A stretch of DNA of 46,172 bases. Source: an uncultured Clostridia bacterium (GTDB lineage Bacteria > Bacillota > Clostridia > TANB77 > CAG-508). Both the position numbers and the translations under genes were made by a program. Positions 6,929 to 15,488 of the stretch are shown here, in pieces. The DNA is taken from positions 1 to 46,172 of the forward strand of contig CANQPY010000008.1 in NCBI GenBank assembly GCA_947625835.1. Reading direction: 5' to 3'. The number at the start of each line of letters is the position of its first letter. The first letter of the stretch is position 1. A model generated the notes under the pieces. That model was not told the origin of the DNA. It worked only from the letters and a program-made list of their open reading frames with translations, and did no database searches.

Positions 6929-7954
6929 TTATGCCAAAAATCTCTCATATAAGATTTCAAAGGAAAAAATAATAAAGGTCATAATAATTACAACCTTTAT
7001 TATTTTGGATTTGATTTTGCTTTTAGTTTTATTATACTTTAATGTTAAATATGTATTTACTATATTTTCTTTTACTTCTAATGTATACACTTGCTTCTGT
7101 ACCTGTATATTATCTTTACTTTGCTGACTAGTGTTTGTTCTTACTTTCTTAAACAATTGAGTAGTTACTGCATTCATAATCCTATAAGTATTACCATTTC
7201 TAATAAGATAAGTTTTGTTGGAAATATTTCTATACACATCTGATTCTACCTCTACACATTCTCCATAAAGTAACTTTTCTTTTGGTGGTGATATTATACC
7301 TTTACTCTTGTTGTACATCTTTGCACCTTTAGGAAAGTATTTAAATCTTTCTAGTCTTTCATTTCTCTTATCTTTTGAATGTCTTAATGATTTTATAGTA
7401 TTTAAGTTTTGCATTACATATACACCATTGTGTTTCCAGATTTTTCTTAATTTCTCTTGTGATATAAATAACCTCCTATTATCTGTTGTCTTTATAAAAG
7501 CATGTATATGCCAACAACCTTTTTCTGTTTGCTCAAATAGACCAATATGTTCTATATGATTAAACTCTGTTTGTTTCTTTAATTCTTTTATAAAATTACT
7601 ATAGTAGTCCTTGATTACTAATATATCTGTTACATTCTCCTTACAAGTCAAAGTAACAAATATCTCTTTTACACTACCTGGAAAATTGTATAAAACTTTC
7701 TCCTCATAATCTCTTAGTTTTCTTCTAACACTACTAATACTTGTGTGATTATCTAAATCATACTTCTTAACCTCACCAGTTCTCTTATCCACATATTCAT
7801 ATTTATTTAATTTCTTTATATAACTACCAATATTAATCTTATTTCTTACCTTTACAATTTTACTATATCTACCTAAATCTATTTTTACAACTTCATCTGT
7901 ATCTTTTATCTTATGTGGAATCTCACTACATTCAACTATAACATTTCTATTCAT
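6929..7954 (-). CDS. Rolling-circle replication initiator-like (HUH) protein with a C-terminal membrane segment
   Basis: 341 residues. Motif 1-like FVTLTCKE and the HUH motif GCWHIHAFIK are both clear, followed by W-KHNGVYVM and KGAKMYNKSKGI, the usual order in plasmid Rep proteins that nick an origin through a tyrosine. In the place where the family has GAYLTxYL, this protein reads NTIKSLRHSKDK with no tyrosine, so nicking may be lost or may use another residue. The last 25 residues are hydrophobic (VVIIMTFIIFSFEIL), an unusual tail anchor. The ATG at 7954 was chosen for GGGGGA upstream. The gene is adjacent to attR. Confidence 0.75.
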   Translation of the reverse strand: MNRNVIVECSEIPHKIKDTDEVVKIDLGRYSKIVKVRNKINIGSYIKKLNKYEYVDKRTGEVKKYDLDNHTSISSVRRKLRDYEEKVLYNFPGSVKEIFVTLTCKENVTDILVIKDYYSNFIKELKKQTEFNHIEHIGLFEQTEKGCWHIHAFIKTTDNRRLFISQEKLRKIWKHNGVYVMQNLNTIKSLRHSKDKRNERLERFKYFPKGAKMYNKSKGIISPPKEKLLYGECVEVESDVYRNISNKTYLIRNGNTYRIMNAVTTQLFKKVRTNTSQQSKDNIQVQKQVYTLEVKENIVNTYLTLKYNKTKSKIKSKIIKVVIIMTFIIFSFEILYERFLA

Positions 7955-8097
7955 AATTATTTCCCCCATATCTATTCTGTAAAGAATGACATTTCTATTG
8001 TTACATACTAATAAAATTAAAAAGGAACTTACCAATCAAAAAAAGACACATACTAATGTATGGTCTAATCTTAAATATTGGTTCATTCTATTGTATT

Positions 8098-8535
8098 TTA
8101 CTTATGTTGTACTATCAAAGGGGCAACATCTGCTGCTAAGTCTTCTTGCAAGTTTGCAATTGGATCTCCTTTACATGCTATATATGCTGCTGTAAATGGT
8201 ACTCCTGCTGCTGATGCTGGATATACATCCACACCATGATCTGTATAATATGGTGCTAAACCTGCTTTTTCAATTTCTTCAATTGATGCTCCATCTGTTA
8301 ATTGGTGTACTATTGTTCCTACCATTTCCAAGTGTGCTAATTCTTCTGTACCAATATCATTTAATATTGCCTTTGATGTTTGGTCTGGCATGCCAAATCT
8401 TTGAGATAAATATCTTAAAGAAGCTGCTAGTTCTCCATCTGGTCCACCATATTGTGATATAATTACTTTAGCTAAACGAGGATCAGTACATTTTATATTA
8501 ATTGGATATTGTAATGTTTTATTATAAGTCCACAT
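8098..8535 (-). CDS. cotJC: cotJC, 5' part (spore coat manganese-catalase-like protein)
   Basis: Codons 1-133 are genuine CotJC: MWTYNKTLQYP, YGGPDGELAASLRYLSQR, IGTEELAHLEMVGTIV (the conserved E..H metal ligands) and AAGVPFTAAYIACKGDPIANLQEDL. After the core at 8136-8129 the frame runs into element DNA and ends with VAPLIVQHK, giving a truncated 145-residue product. The start at 8535 is supported by GGGGGAA and by overlap with the cotJB stop. The missing 73 residues are at 1326-1547. The truncated form lacks the last ligand helix (EREVVHFQRF) and is unlikely to be active before excision. Confidence 0.92.
   Translation of the reverse strand: MWTYNKTLQYPINIKCTDPRLAKVIISQYGGPDGELAASLRYLSQRFGMPDQTSKAILNDIGTEELAHLEMVGTIVHQLTDGASIEEIEKAGLAPYYTDHGVDVYPASAAGVPFTAAYIACKGDPIANLQEDLAADVAPLIVQHK
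8105..8136. other. attR: right junction of the cotJC intervening element
   Basis: Core TCTGCTGC at 8129-8136. The element-side arm TGTTGTACTATCAAAG at 8105-8120 mirrors 1550-1565. When the ends are joined, the arms are separated by 18 bases and the dyad centre falls on TC inside the shared core, as expected for a serine-recombinase 2-base crossover. Confidence 0.85.
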
Positions 8536-8900
8536 TAGAAGTTCCCCCTTTTCCATGGCCATGGCTCTTCCAACCATCTCCACTTATTGCAAGGGTAATT
8601 AATGGTAAGAGGTCCATATACTTTTTGATATTTTTCTTTTAATTCTTTCAATTCTTTGCAGTATTTTCTATGCAAGCAAAGTGCTTTTTGGTCTTCTGGA
8701 TGAGTGTCTAAATATAATGCCAATTCATTAATAGCAAATTCATAGGCTCTTATTTGATCCATCATTTCTCTTCTTTCGCAACAATCTACTGTTCTTTCTT
8801 CTTCACAACCACAATCGTTATTATTATTTGATATTGTATTTACTTCATCTAAATTATTTCCACATCCGCAACCACAATTTCTATTTTCTTCTACTGACAT
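8535..8900 (-). CDS. cotJB: CotJB spore coat protein
   Basis: 121 residues. The core has the CotJB pattern: MMDQIRAYEFAINELALYLDTHPEDQKAL, then YGPLTINYPC, and the tryptophan-rich end WRWLEEPWPW. The N-terminal 40 residues are a cysteine-rich extension (CGCGCG, CGCEEE, CC) not found in the short Bacillus protein. CotJB belongs to the inner coat complex with CotJA and CotJC. It overlaps cotJA by 10 bases and its stop overlaps the cotJC start, so the three are translated as one operon. The cotJC ribosome binding site lies inside the last codons. Confidence 0.92.
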   Translation of the reverse strand: MSVEENRNCGCGCGNNLDEVNTISNNNNDCGCEEERTVDCCERREMMDQIRAYEFAINELALYLDTHPEDQKALCLHRKYCKELKELKEKYQKVYGPLTINYPCNKWRWLEEPWPWKRGNF

Positions 8901-9250
8901 TTATTACACCCCTTTCCAATCTTATTAATTCTTTTAAGATATTCAATTTCTTCCATAGATTGACCAGGAACATATGGACTAACTAATTCTGGAAAGATTG
9001 TACCCATTTTTAATCCAACAGCTGGTTTAAAAGTTTTTTCCATATATTGATATGGAACATAGCTTTGTGATAACATTGGATCTTCTGGAAAAATGCTTTG
9101 TTCTTCATCAAATCCACAACCACAACTATCTGTATAGTCTTCATAAGAAACTACATTAGCACATTGTTGTTCTAAGATGTCATTTTGACATTCACATGAA
9201 TTTTCTTCATTATAACTATTGTTCATACAAGAACATCTTCTTCTAAACAT
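8891..9250 (-). CDS. cotJA: CotJA spore coat protein
   Basis: 119 residues. The CotJA signature occupies the second half: YVPYQYMEKTFKPAVGLKMGTIFPELVSPYVPGQS. As in cotJB, a cysteine-rich N-terminal extension precedes it (RRRCSCMNN, CECQND, CGCGF), suggesting disulphide cross-linking or metal binding in the coat. It is first in the operon, with AAGGAGGAAATAAC before the ATG and a sigma-E-like promoter at 9272-9300. Confidence 0.92.
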   Translation of the reverse strand: MFRRRCSCMNNSYNEENSCECQNDILEQQCANVVSYEDYTDSCGCGFDEEQSIFPEDPMLSQSYVPYQYMEKTFKPAVGLKMGTIFPELVSPYVPGQSMEEIEYLKRINKIGKGCNKCQ

Positions 9251-9271
9251 GTTATTTCCTCCTTTTAGTAC

Positions 9272-9300
9272 ATAATATGACCTAAAAATAAAAAATGTTA
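9272..9300 (-). promoter_or_regulatory. Sigma-E-like promoter of the cotJ operon
   Basis: The minus strand reads TAACATT, 14 bases, then CATATTAT. This matches the sigma-E consensus (KMATATT, N14-15, CATACAHT) closely and sits at a sensible distance from cotJA. In Bacillus, cotJ is transcribed by sigma-E in the mother cell. Confidence 0.6.
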
Positions 9301-9424
9301 CAATATTTTTATTTTACAAATTTTTTTGAAATTATAAAATTTTAATAAAATAATTTTTTTCGGACATACTAATATTATTAAAATATAAATGGTATTTAAA
9401 ATTACCAAGAACAGGAGTGTAATT

Positions 9425-9862
9425 ATGGAAAATCAAAATTTAAATATTTTAGACGAAGTAAACAAAGGAGCAACCATGGGAATGGATGCTATCTCATATG
9501 TATCTGAAAAAGTTTCTAATGATAATCAATTTAAAAATGTTCTTGATACGGAATATAAAAAATATGAAAAAATTTCTGAACGTGTAAATGAATTATATTC
9601 TAACTATACAGACAAAGAACCTCATGAAACTAATGCTATGAATAAAATGATGACATGGTATGGTATACAAATGAAAACAATGACAGATGATACAACTTCT
9701 AAATTGTCTGAATTATTAATGCAAGGTACAAATATGGGAATTATTGAAGGTAGACGTTTGTTAAATCAAAATTCTCAAATTGATTCAGATGTAAAAAATA
9801 TTTTAAATGATTTTGTTGTTATGCAAGAAGATAGTGTTGAAACACTAAAAAAATATCTATAA
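9425..9862 (+). CDS. Ferritin-like/helical-bundle protein, probably spore-related
   Basis: 145 residues, all helical, starting MENQNLNILDEVNKGATMGMDAISYVSEKV. It contains the pattern AMNKMMTWYGIQMKTMTDDTTSKLSELLMQGTNMGI, which I associate with small four-helix-bundle proteins of sporulating clostridia (DUF2383-like). That link is from memory. The start at 9425 has CAGGAGTG upstream. It is transcribed divergently from cotJA. A CATACTA at 9365-9371 could be a sporulation-sigma -10 element. A strong terminator follows. Confidence 0.7.
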   Translation: MENQNLNILDEVNKGATMGMDAISYVSEKVSNDNQFKNVLDTEYKKYEKISERVNELYSNYTDKEPHETNAMNKMMTWYGIQMKTMTDDTTSKLSELLMQGTNMGIIEGRRLLNQNSQIDSDVKNILNDFVVMQEDSVETLKKYL

Positions 9863-9868
9863 AAAAAA

Positions 9869-9896
9869 TCCCCAAGAGATATCAATTCTCTGGGGA
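9869..9896. terminator. Bidirectional intrinsic terminator
   Basis: TCCCCAAGAGA pairs with TCTCTGGGGA around a short loop, with A-runs on the left and T-runs on the right. It ends both the plus-strand gene at 9425 and the minus-strand gene at 9903. Confidence 0.85.
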
Positions 9897-9902
9897 CTTT
9901 TT

Positions 9903-10433
9903 TTATTCTAAATAATTTTCTACTTTTTTTATAAATACTACGTTTTCGATAATATCCATTATTCCATATACAATAATAATTATACCTATAATCTGTAGCA
10001 TTGCGCCACTATTAATTAATATGTAAATTCCACCTATAATCATTACAATGGCCAATATCAATGTTAATAACCATAATTTTGATTTATAGTCTTTCCAAAT
10101 AATTGTTGTTTGCAAATCCATTAATCCACTATAAATAATCCAAATAGCTATTATAATTCTAAATAATGAAAAAATTATACTACTGCAGAACATTATAATA
10201 ATTCCAATAATTATAGCAATTATTCCAATAGCTAATGAATAATTATCTGTTTTCCCTGATGCAAAATAATCCACTCCTTTTAGAATTCCCATTATAATGC
10301 AAATTGCTCCTAAAAACAATGAAATGACTGATACTATAGTGTCTGGTCTTGCTATTATCATAATTCCAAATAATATAAATAGCATAGAAATAATGACATC
10401 TGTCCAACTTGATTTTTTTAATAATTTTTCCAT
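9903..10433 (-). CDS. DUF308 (HdeD-like) membrane protein
   Basis: 176 residues with six hydrophobic segments arranged as three similar pairs, the DUF308/HdeD layout. Each unit is a membrane hairpin of the type LFILFGIMIIARPDTIVSVISLFLGAICIIMGI. It begins MEKLLKKSSWTDVIISM and ends with a short charged tail (FIKKVENYLE). HdeD-type proteins are linked to acid or envelope stress, but the clostridial members are uncharacterised. GGGAGT precedes the ATG. It is a single-gene unit between two terminators. Confidence 0.8.
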   Translation of the reverse strand: MEKLLKKSSWTDVIISMLFILFGIMIIARPDTIVSVISLFLGAICIIMGILKGVDYFASGKTDNYSLAIGIIAIIIGIIIMFCSSIIFSLFRIIIAIWIIYSGLMDLQTTIIWKDYKSKLWLLTLILAIVMIIGGIYILINSGAMLQIIGIIIIVYGIMDIIENVVFIKKVENYLE

Positions 10434-10465
10434 ATCAATTACTCCCTTTTTTATAGATACAACAA

Positions 10466-10497
10466 AATGTTACTATATTCTTATATACAGTAACATT
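10466..10497 (-). terminator. Intrinsic terminator after rpmF
   Basis: AATGTTACT (10466-10474) and AGTAACATT (10489-10497) form a perfect 9-bp stem, followed on the minus strand by TTTTGTTGT. Confidence 0.65.
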
Positions 10498-10507
10498 CTA
10501 TGCTAAA

Positions 10508-10699
10508 TTATGCATTTTCAGTTTCTTTTTTTGCAACAATTTCTTTTCCGTCATAGTATCCACAGTTTTTACAAACTCTATGTGGCATAATTGGTTCATG
10601 ACAATGTGGACAACTTGAAAATGTTGGATTTTCCTTTTTCCATGTTGATCTTTTTGCATGTGTTCTTGCTTTTGACCATCTTCTTTTTGGTTGTGCCAT
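10508..10699 (-). CDS. rpmF: 50S ribosomal protein L32
   Basis: 63 residues. MAQPKRRWSKARTHAKRSTWK is the classic L32 start, followed by the zinc-binding CPHC...CKNC pair (SSCPHCHEPIMPHRVCKNCGYY). It is a structural protein of the large subunit near the peptidyl transferase centre. GAGGAGGG precedes the ATG. The usual upstream yceD (DUF177) gene is absent. Confidence 0.97.
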   Translation of the reverse strand: MAQPKRRWSKARTHAKRSTWKKENPTFSSCPHCHEPIMPHRVCKNCGYYDGKEIVAKKETENA

Positions 10700-10786
10700 A
10701 TTATTCCCTCCTCACATTTAGATATAAATATATCTATAAAATTATACTAATTTTTACCTATTTTGTCAATAGTTGTACTATGAATA

Positions 10787-12043
10787 TTATTTAATTTTTA
10801 AAATTTGTCCTACATATATTAAATTTGGATTTTTAATTCTATTTATATTTACTAAGTATTGAACTGTAACATTAAACTGTAAAGCAATTTTGCTTAAAGT
10901 GTCTCCTCTTTGAACTGTATAATAATTACTTTGCAAAATAGGATTTAATTGTTGGTTATTACTTTCTGTAATTCTTAATTTTTCTCCTGGGAAAATAAGA
11001 TTTGGATTTTGAATATCATTTATTTCTACAATGTGAGCAACACTAACACCATAACTTTGTGCAATTTGTGATAATGTATTTCCGCTTTGAACTGTGTATA
11101 TAATATCTCCTGTTCCTCTTGTTTCTTGACCATTAACAGTTGAATTTGTAATTATTTTTAATATTTGACCTGGAAAAATTAAATTTGGATTTTCTATTTG
11201 GTTTAGTTCAACTAATTCTTGTACAGTTGTTCCAAATTTTAAAGCAATTCCATACAAAGTGTCTCCTCTTTGGACTGTATAGTCTTGAGTTTTTGTATTA
11301 AAATTTTGCATTTGATTTTCTTCTTGACTTGGTATAGTACTTGTATCTGATAAAAATATACTTTCAGTATAAATATCTCTATCTACACTGCCAGAAATTC
11401 CCGGAATTCTTCCTCTGTCTGTGTATTGAACCCCAATCCAATTATTCCAATTTGATTCCACATTATTTAATTCATTATAATTTCCATAGTAAGCAAGCCA
11501 TAATTCATAATTATTAGCAAGTTTCTTTGAAAATCTGCTAATGCTATTTGATAAGTCACTATATATAATAACTTCCTTATTTGTTAATCTTTTTACGGTT
11601 TCTAAAAACACATCTGCTATTTGATTTGTTTGTTCTGTACTTACTCCTCCAAACACTTCATAATCCATTACTAATTTGCAATCTGGATTTTTTCCGGATA
11701 TTACTGAAGCAAAAAATTTTGCTTCATTTTCTGCTTCTTCTGTATTTGTTGCAGTTAAAAAATGATAAAAGCCAACTTTTAATCCATTTTGCTTTGCATT
11801 TGTATAATTAGTTTCAAAATAAGGATCTTTAATATTGTCTCCTTGACTTGCCTTTATATATACTACTTCAATTCCACTTTGACTAACTTGTGAATAATCT
11901 ATGTATCCTTGCCAATCGCTTACATCTATTCCTTGATATTTGGGATTACTTATTGGCGTTATTGCATAAGTAAAATTTATATTAATAAAAAACATAAGTG
12001 CAATTATAATAAAAGTTATAAAAAATAATTTTATTTTCTTCAC
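10787..12043 (-). CDS. Secreted GH25 lysozyme with three LysM domains
   Basis: 418 residues. A signal peptide ([26 protein letters not shown] by position, residues 2-27) leads to a GH25 domain (about 35-225). Catalytic motifs are GIDVSDWQG and the acidic LVMDYE; IKASQG and GFYHF are also present. Three LysM repeats follow (about 255-300, 315-360, 373-417), each YTVQ(R/S)G(D/N)TL...NPNLI(F/Y). It would cleave peptidoglycan between MurNAc and GlcNAc while bound to the wall. The start is GTG with GGGAGG seven bases upstream. A hairpin just before the ribosome binding site could end the upstream transcript. Confidence 0.93.
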   Translation of the reverse strand: MKKIKLFFITFIIIALMFFININFTYAITPISNPKYQGIDVSDWQGYIDYSQVSQSGIEVVYIKASQGDNIKDPYFETNYTNAKQNGLKVGFYHFLTATNTEEAENEAKFFASVISGKNPDCKLVMDYEVFGGVSTEQTNQIADVFLETVKRLTNKEVIIYSDLSNSISRFSKKLANNYELWLAYYGNYNELNNVESNWNNWIGVQYTDRGRIPGISGSVDRDIYTESIFLSDTSTIPSQEENQMQNFNTKTQDYTVQRGDTLYGIALKFGTTVQELVELNQIENPNLIFPGQILKIITNSTVNGQETRGTGDIIYTVQSGNTLSQIAQSYGVSVAHIVEINDIQNPNLIFPGEKLRITESNNQQLNPILQSNYYTVQRGDTLSKIALQFNVTVQYLVNINRIKNPNLIYVGQILKIK

Positions 12044-12057
12044 ACAAAAAAACCTCC

Positions 12058-12084
12058 CTTACATATTAATTTATAATATGTAAG
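12058..12084 (-). terminator. Hairpin between the 770-residue gene and the lysozyme gene
   Basis: CTTACATATTA pairs with TAATATGTAAG (11 bp). On the minus strand it follows the stop of the gene ending at 12104 and is followed by GGGAGGTTTTTTT, which doubles as the lysozyme ribosome binding site. It may be a terminator or a leader hairpin. Confidence 0.55.
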
Positions 12085-12103
12085 AAAAGTTTTTTGTGTT
12101 CTT

Positions 12104-14416
12104 TTAAGAATCATATTCAAATACATTTACTGTTTTAACTTCTATATCTGAAAAATCATCGTCTTCTTTTTCTAAATTAAGAATTTTAAAAGAAAATTTA
12201 TTTTTTATTTTCATATCAATATTAGAAATATCAACTAAAATTCTTGTTGATAGGTCTTGTCCTATTGGCAAAGTTTTATTTTGGTTATCATAAAAAATAC
12301 AGTTTGTAAAGCTAATTCCATTTATGCCTTTGTTAAGATTAATTTTATAGAAGTTAATAATTTTATTATCTTTTTGATTAATCATTCTTTTTATTTCAGA
12401 GTCTGGATTAATATCAAATATATTTATTTCTTTATCATCTATGAGTCTATTTTGAAGTCCTTTATATACTGGTAATTCATCTAATAACGTTACTTTTTCA
12501 AGTGCTTCTTTTATTTGTTCTATAACTCTTTCTAAAGATAATTTATATTCTAATTGTTTAGTACTTTTACTTATATCTAAAATACTAAATTTGTCTTTTG
12601 CCAATTCTCTGTGCTTTTTATTGTTAATTTCAGATACTTTTGATGAATCTTTTACTATTCCGCCAAAAATATCAAATTCATCTTGTTCAGATAGTTCTTT
12701 TTCTCTTGTAGCTTCTTTTTTTAATTCTTTCAAACTATCTTCTATTTCTTTTGGCGAAATATTATTTGTTTTTAACTTATTTAATATGTCGATTAAATTA
12801 GTAGAACTTATATAAATACTATCAGTTTCTTGTTTTGTTAATTGTTTCCTTTGTTCTTTATCCATTTCATTTCCAAACTTTTCAAGGTCTTCTTCATAGT
12901 CAAATACTTTACTAACTTTTTTTATAATGTTTACTTCTTCTTCCTCTCCTTCTGGGAGTGAAGATAGTTCATCTTTGTTAGTGTATTTCCAAAATTCGAA
13001 TATGCTTTTTTTATGACTATCAATGTCATCAATAAATGCAGTAGCATTTCGTATTTTTTTATCCATATTTTTATTTTTTAGTTTTAGGCTATTTAAGTCC
13101 ATTGTAATGTTTTTTAATTCATTTTCTATTTTTTCAAATTCTTTATACTCTTCTAATAGTTCTTCTATTGTATAATTTGCTTTTTCAGCTGATAGATTTT
13201 TATTTTTTTTCTTTTCTTTTATAATAATATCGTCACTTTTTTGGTCTACTACTATTACCTCTTCTTCTTCTTCCCCATCTTTTTTCATCCTTTTTGGATA
13301 CATTTTATTTTTCTTTTTACTGTATTTGAAGTAATATTTAAATTTTCCAAAAAAAGTTCTTTTGCATTCTAAAAAAGTAGAAATTTGTCTTTCTTTTTCA
13401 CGATATTCTATTTCTTGTTCCATTATTTCTATTTTTAGTTTTTCTAATTTTAGGTTGTTTGTTTCAATAAGTTCTTTTGCTTGATTACATCTTTCTTCAC
13501 CTAATTTATATTCATCACTAATCCATTTAGTTATATCTTCGTATTTTATTTTTCTATTTTCTATATAAAATTCTATGTCACCTGATTTTGCTATGTCTGT
13601 TCTAAAAGTAAAATAATTTGGCATTTCTGTTTGTAATATAAACATTGCTTTTATTAGTTTATAAAATTGATTTGCTTCTTCTTTACTGTTTAATGTGATT
13701 TTATAAGGACTTTTTATTTTTTCATAAACTACTGTTTCCCCAACAATTTGTATACTTAATTCGTCCTTTTTGTTGTAAACTTCATATATTAATGGCCAAT
13801 CTTTTGTAAAAAGCCATAAATAATTTTCTAGATCTTCAAATTCAGATTTTTTTAAAAATTCTTTACTATATCCAACATTTCTGATTGGTACAAATATTTT
13901 TCCTGCTTTCTTTTTTTCTAGTTGTTTTTTTAGTAGAAAGAAAAATGCTGAATAATTTGTGTCTTCTGTTGGAACTAACATAAAATATTTATTTGTATTT
14001 TCAGAATAATAAATTTGCCATAAATAGTTTCCTTCAAATTTTACTTTAAATGGAATTTTTTTATTTAAATTTTCTTGCTCTTTCTCTACTTTTTCAATGT
14101 CTTCTATTTTTATTTGTTTTAGCATATTTAAAAATGTAGTGTATTTTAATATATTTTCTTCTTTTTTATTGTCTAAATAATCTGCTAATGGGCTTGCTTT
14201 TTTGTATTTTTCTTCAATTTCGTCTAGTCTATTTGTTGGTGATAATAATATTTCTATATCTTTTATAGGAATATATCTATATTGCCTGTATTGTCTTTCG
14301 TCATAAAATTTAGGTACTCTAAATTCTAATGGTTCAAATTTTTTGATTGTTGTTGGTATTTTATCTAAATCTAGTCCTAGGTAATTTAGTTTTTTTTCAA
14401 TGCTATCTTTCGGCAA
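12104..14416 (-). CDS. Large coiled-coil protein of unknown function (770 residues)
   Basis: I do not recognise the family. The protein is lysine/glutamate-rich and has no signal peptide or membrane segment. The N-terminal 260 residues look globular (FKVKFEGNYLWQIYYSENTNKYFMLVPTED by position about 125-155). A long coiled coil spans about 300-490, with an acidic/basic patch (DGEEEEEVIVVDQKSDD). A second charged helical part follows, and then a C-terminal beta-like domain (about 700-770). The start is TTG with AAAGGAGAG seven bases upstream. It lies just downstream of the deacetylase gene on the same strand. A structural or scaffold role is possible but unproven. Confidence 0.7.
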   Translation of the reverse strand: MPKDSIEKKLNYLGLDLDKIPTTIKKFEPLEFRVPKFYDERQYRQYRYIPIKDIEILLSPTNRLDEIEEKYKKASPLADYLDNKKEENILKYTTFLNMLKQIKIEDIEKVEKEQENLNKKIPFKVKFEGNYLWQIYYSENTNKYFMLVPTEDTNYSAFFFLLKKQLEKKKAGKIFVPIRNVGYSKEFLKKSEFEDLENYLWLFTKDWPLIYEVYNKKDELSIQIVGETVVYEKIKSPYKITLNSKEEANQFYKLIKAMFILQTEMPNYFTFRTDIAKSGDIEFYIENRKIKYEDITKWISDEYKLGEERCNQAKELIETNNLKLEKLKIEIMEQEIEYREKERQISTFLECKRTFFGKFKYYFKYSKKKNKMYPKRMKKDGEEEEEVIVVDQKSDDIIIKEKKKNKNLSAEKANYTIEELLEEYKEFEKIENELKNITMDLNSLKLKNKNMDKKIRNATAFIDDIDSHKKSIFEFWKYTNKDELSSLPEGEEEEVNIIKKVSKVFDYEEDLEKFGNEMDKEQRKQLTKQETDSIYISSTNLIDILNKLKTNNISPKEIEDSLKELKKEATREKELSEQDEFDIFGGIVKDSSKVSEINNKKHRELAKDKFSILDISKSTKQLEYKLSLERVIEQIKEALEKVTLLDELPVYKGLQNRLIDDKEINIFDINPDSEIKRMINQKDNKIINFYKINLNKGINGISFTNCIFYDNQNKTLPIGQDLSTRILVDISNIDMKIKNKFSFKILNLEKEDDDFSDIEVKTVNVFEYDS

Positions 14417-14429
14417 TTTTCTCTCTCCT

Positions 14430-15351
14430 TTATTTTATAATATCATAAAAGTTTTTAAATTCATAACCATTTTGTTTTAACCAACTAATAATTTGTGGTA
14501 AAGCATCTGATGTTACTTTTTTAGCTTGTGCATCATGCATTAATATAACTACACTATTTTTGCTTCCTACAGTTTCTTGTATTCTTTTCATTTCAAATTC
14601 AACTGTTGGTTTTGTTGTTTCTGCATCTCCTGAAAGTGCATTCCAATCAACATATAAAATATCATTTTGCGCTAATAATTCTCTTGCTTGTGTTTTAATT
14701 GCAACATAAGGTCCTCCTGAAAATCCACCTGGAAATCTAAAAAGATGTGAATTATATTCTGGTACACCTATTGCATTTTTTTACAGCTTCATTGCATTGG
14801 TTGAATTCATCTAATACTGCTTGTGGCGAAGAATATATGGCAGAATATGAATGAGAATATCCATGATTTGCAATATAGTGCCCTTCTTCATAAATTCTTT
14901 TTACTGTTTCTGGCAAGGCTTCTACTCTTGAACCTAATACAAAAAAGCTAGCTTTAATGTTTTCTTGTTTTAGTGTATCTAAAATTGTTGGTGTTACAGA
15001 AGATGGTCCATCATCAAAGGTTAAAAATGCTCTTTTAGTTTCTGAGCTATATATTTTTGATATATTGTCTTTTCCTTCTTGTGTTAATTTTGGTATTCTC
15101 AATTGTCTTAGTCTTTCTTCTTCTTTTTTTCGTTCGTTTTCTACTTTTTCTAGTTCTTGCACTGCTAATACTTGTGCTTTATATTCTTGAGTTTTAAAAA
15201 TTAATCCAAGTAAATTTTTTACTATCCAAATAAATAGAAACAGTACTAAAATCATTATAATCATTATAACTACTTTTTTTGGATTTATTTTTCTATGCCT
15301 TGCCATTTTTTCATAGTCAATATAATAGTCATTGTTTCCATCATTAACCAT
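14430..15351 (-). pseudogene. Polysaccharide deacetylase (NodB/CE4), frameshifted as sequenced
   Basis: The first 190 residues hold a cytoplasmic tail, one membrane segment (about 26-50), a coiled linker and the start of a NodB domain: AFLTFDDGPS (catalytic Asp, metal Asp) and NHGYSHS (metal His pair). The frame then breaks at a run of seven A (plus-strand T at 14776-14782). Removing one A gives EAVKNAIGVPEYNSHLFRFPGG and continues to a normal end at 14430 (YVDWNALSGDAE, VILMHDA). The complete enzyme would be about 306 residues and membrane-anchored, removing acetyl groups from peptidoglycan or another glycan. The break may be a homopolymer sequencing error, transcriptional slippage, or a true mutation. 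Confidence 0.85.
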
Positions 15352-15433
15352 TTTTTTATTACATCCCTTTTTATTTTTCTTTATTATATATCATTTTTCG
15401 ATTTTTTAGTAGTTATTTTATAAAAAAAATCAA

Positions 15434-15471
15434 AAAGTGTCGCTTTTTAGGGAAACCTTTTACGACACTTT
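15434..15471 (-). terminator. Intrinsic terminator after the 67-residue membrane protein
   Basis: AAAGTGTCG (15434-15442) pairs with CGACACTTT (15463-15471). On the minus strand it is followed by a T-rich tract. It separates the metG group from the deacetylase. Confidence 0.7.
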
Positions 15472-15488
15472 AAAATTTTGTATTTTAA

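Larger units (their letters stand above)
1548..8136 (-). mobile_element. Skin-like 6,589-bp element interrupting cotJC
   Basis: The element lies between two copies of an 8-bp core and splits cotJC after codon 133. It encodes a large serine recombinase next to attL, a small serine recombinase on the opposite strand, a HUH replication-initiator-like protein next to attR, and five small genes of unknown role. Precise excision restores the cotJC frame (399 bases upstream of the core, 222 from the core to the stop). Known parallels are the skin element in sigK and SP-beta in spsM of Bacillus subtilis, where a large serine recombinase removes the DNA in the mother cell during sporulation. Excision here is inferred, not shown. 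The Rep-like gene suggests that the circle may once have been plasmid-like. Confidence 0.88.
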
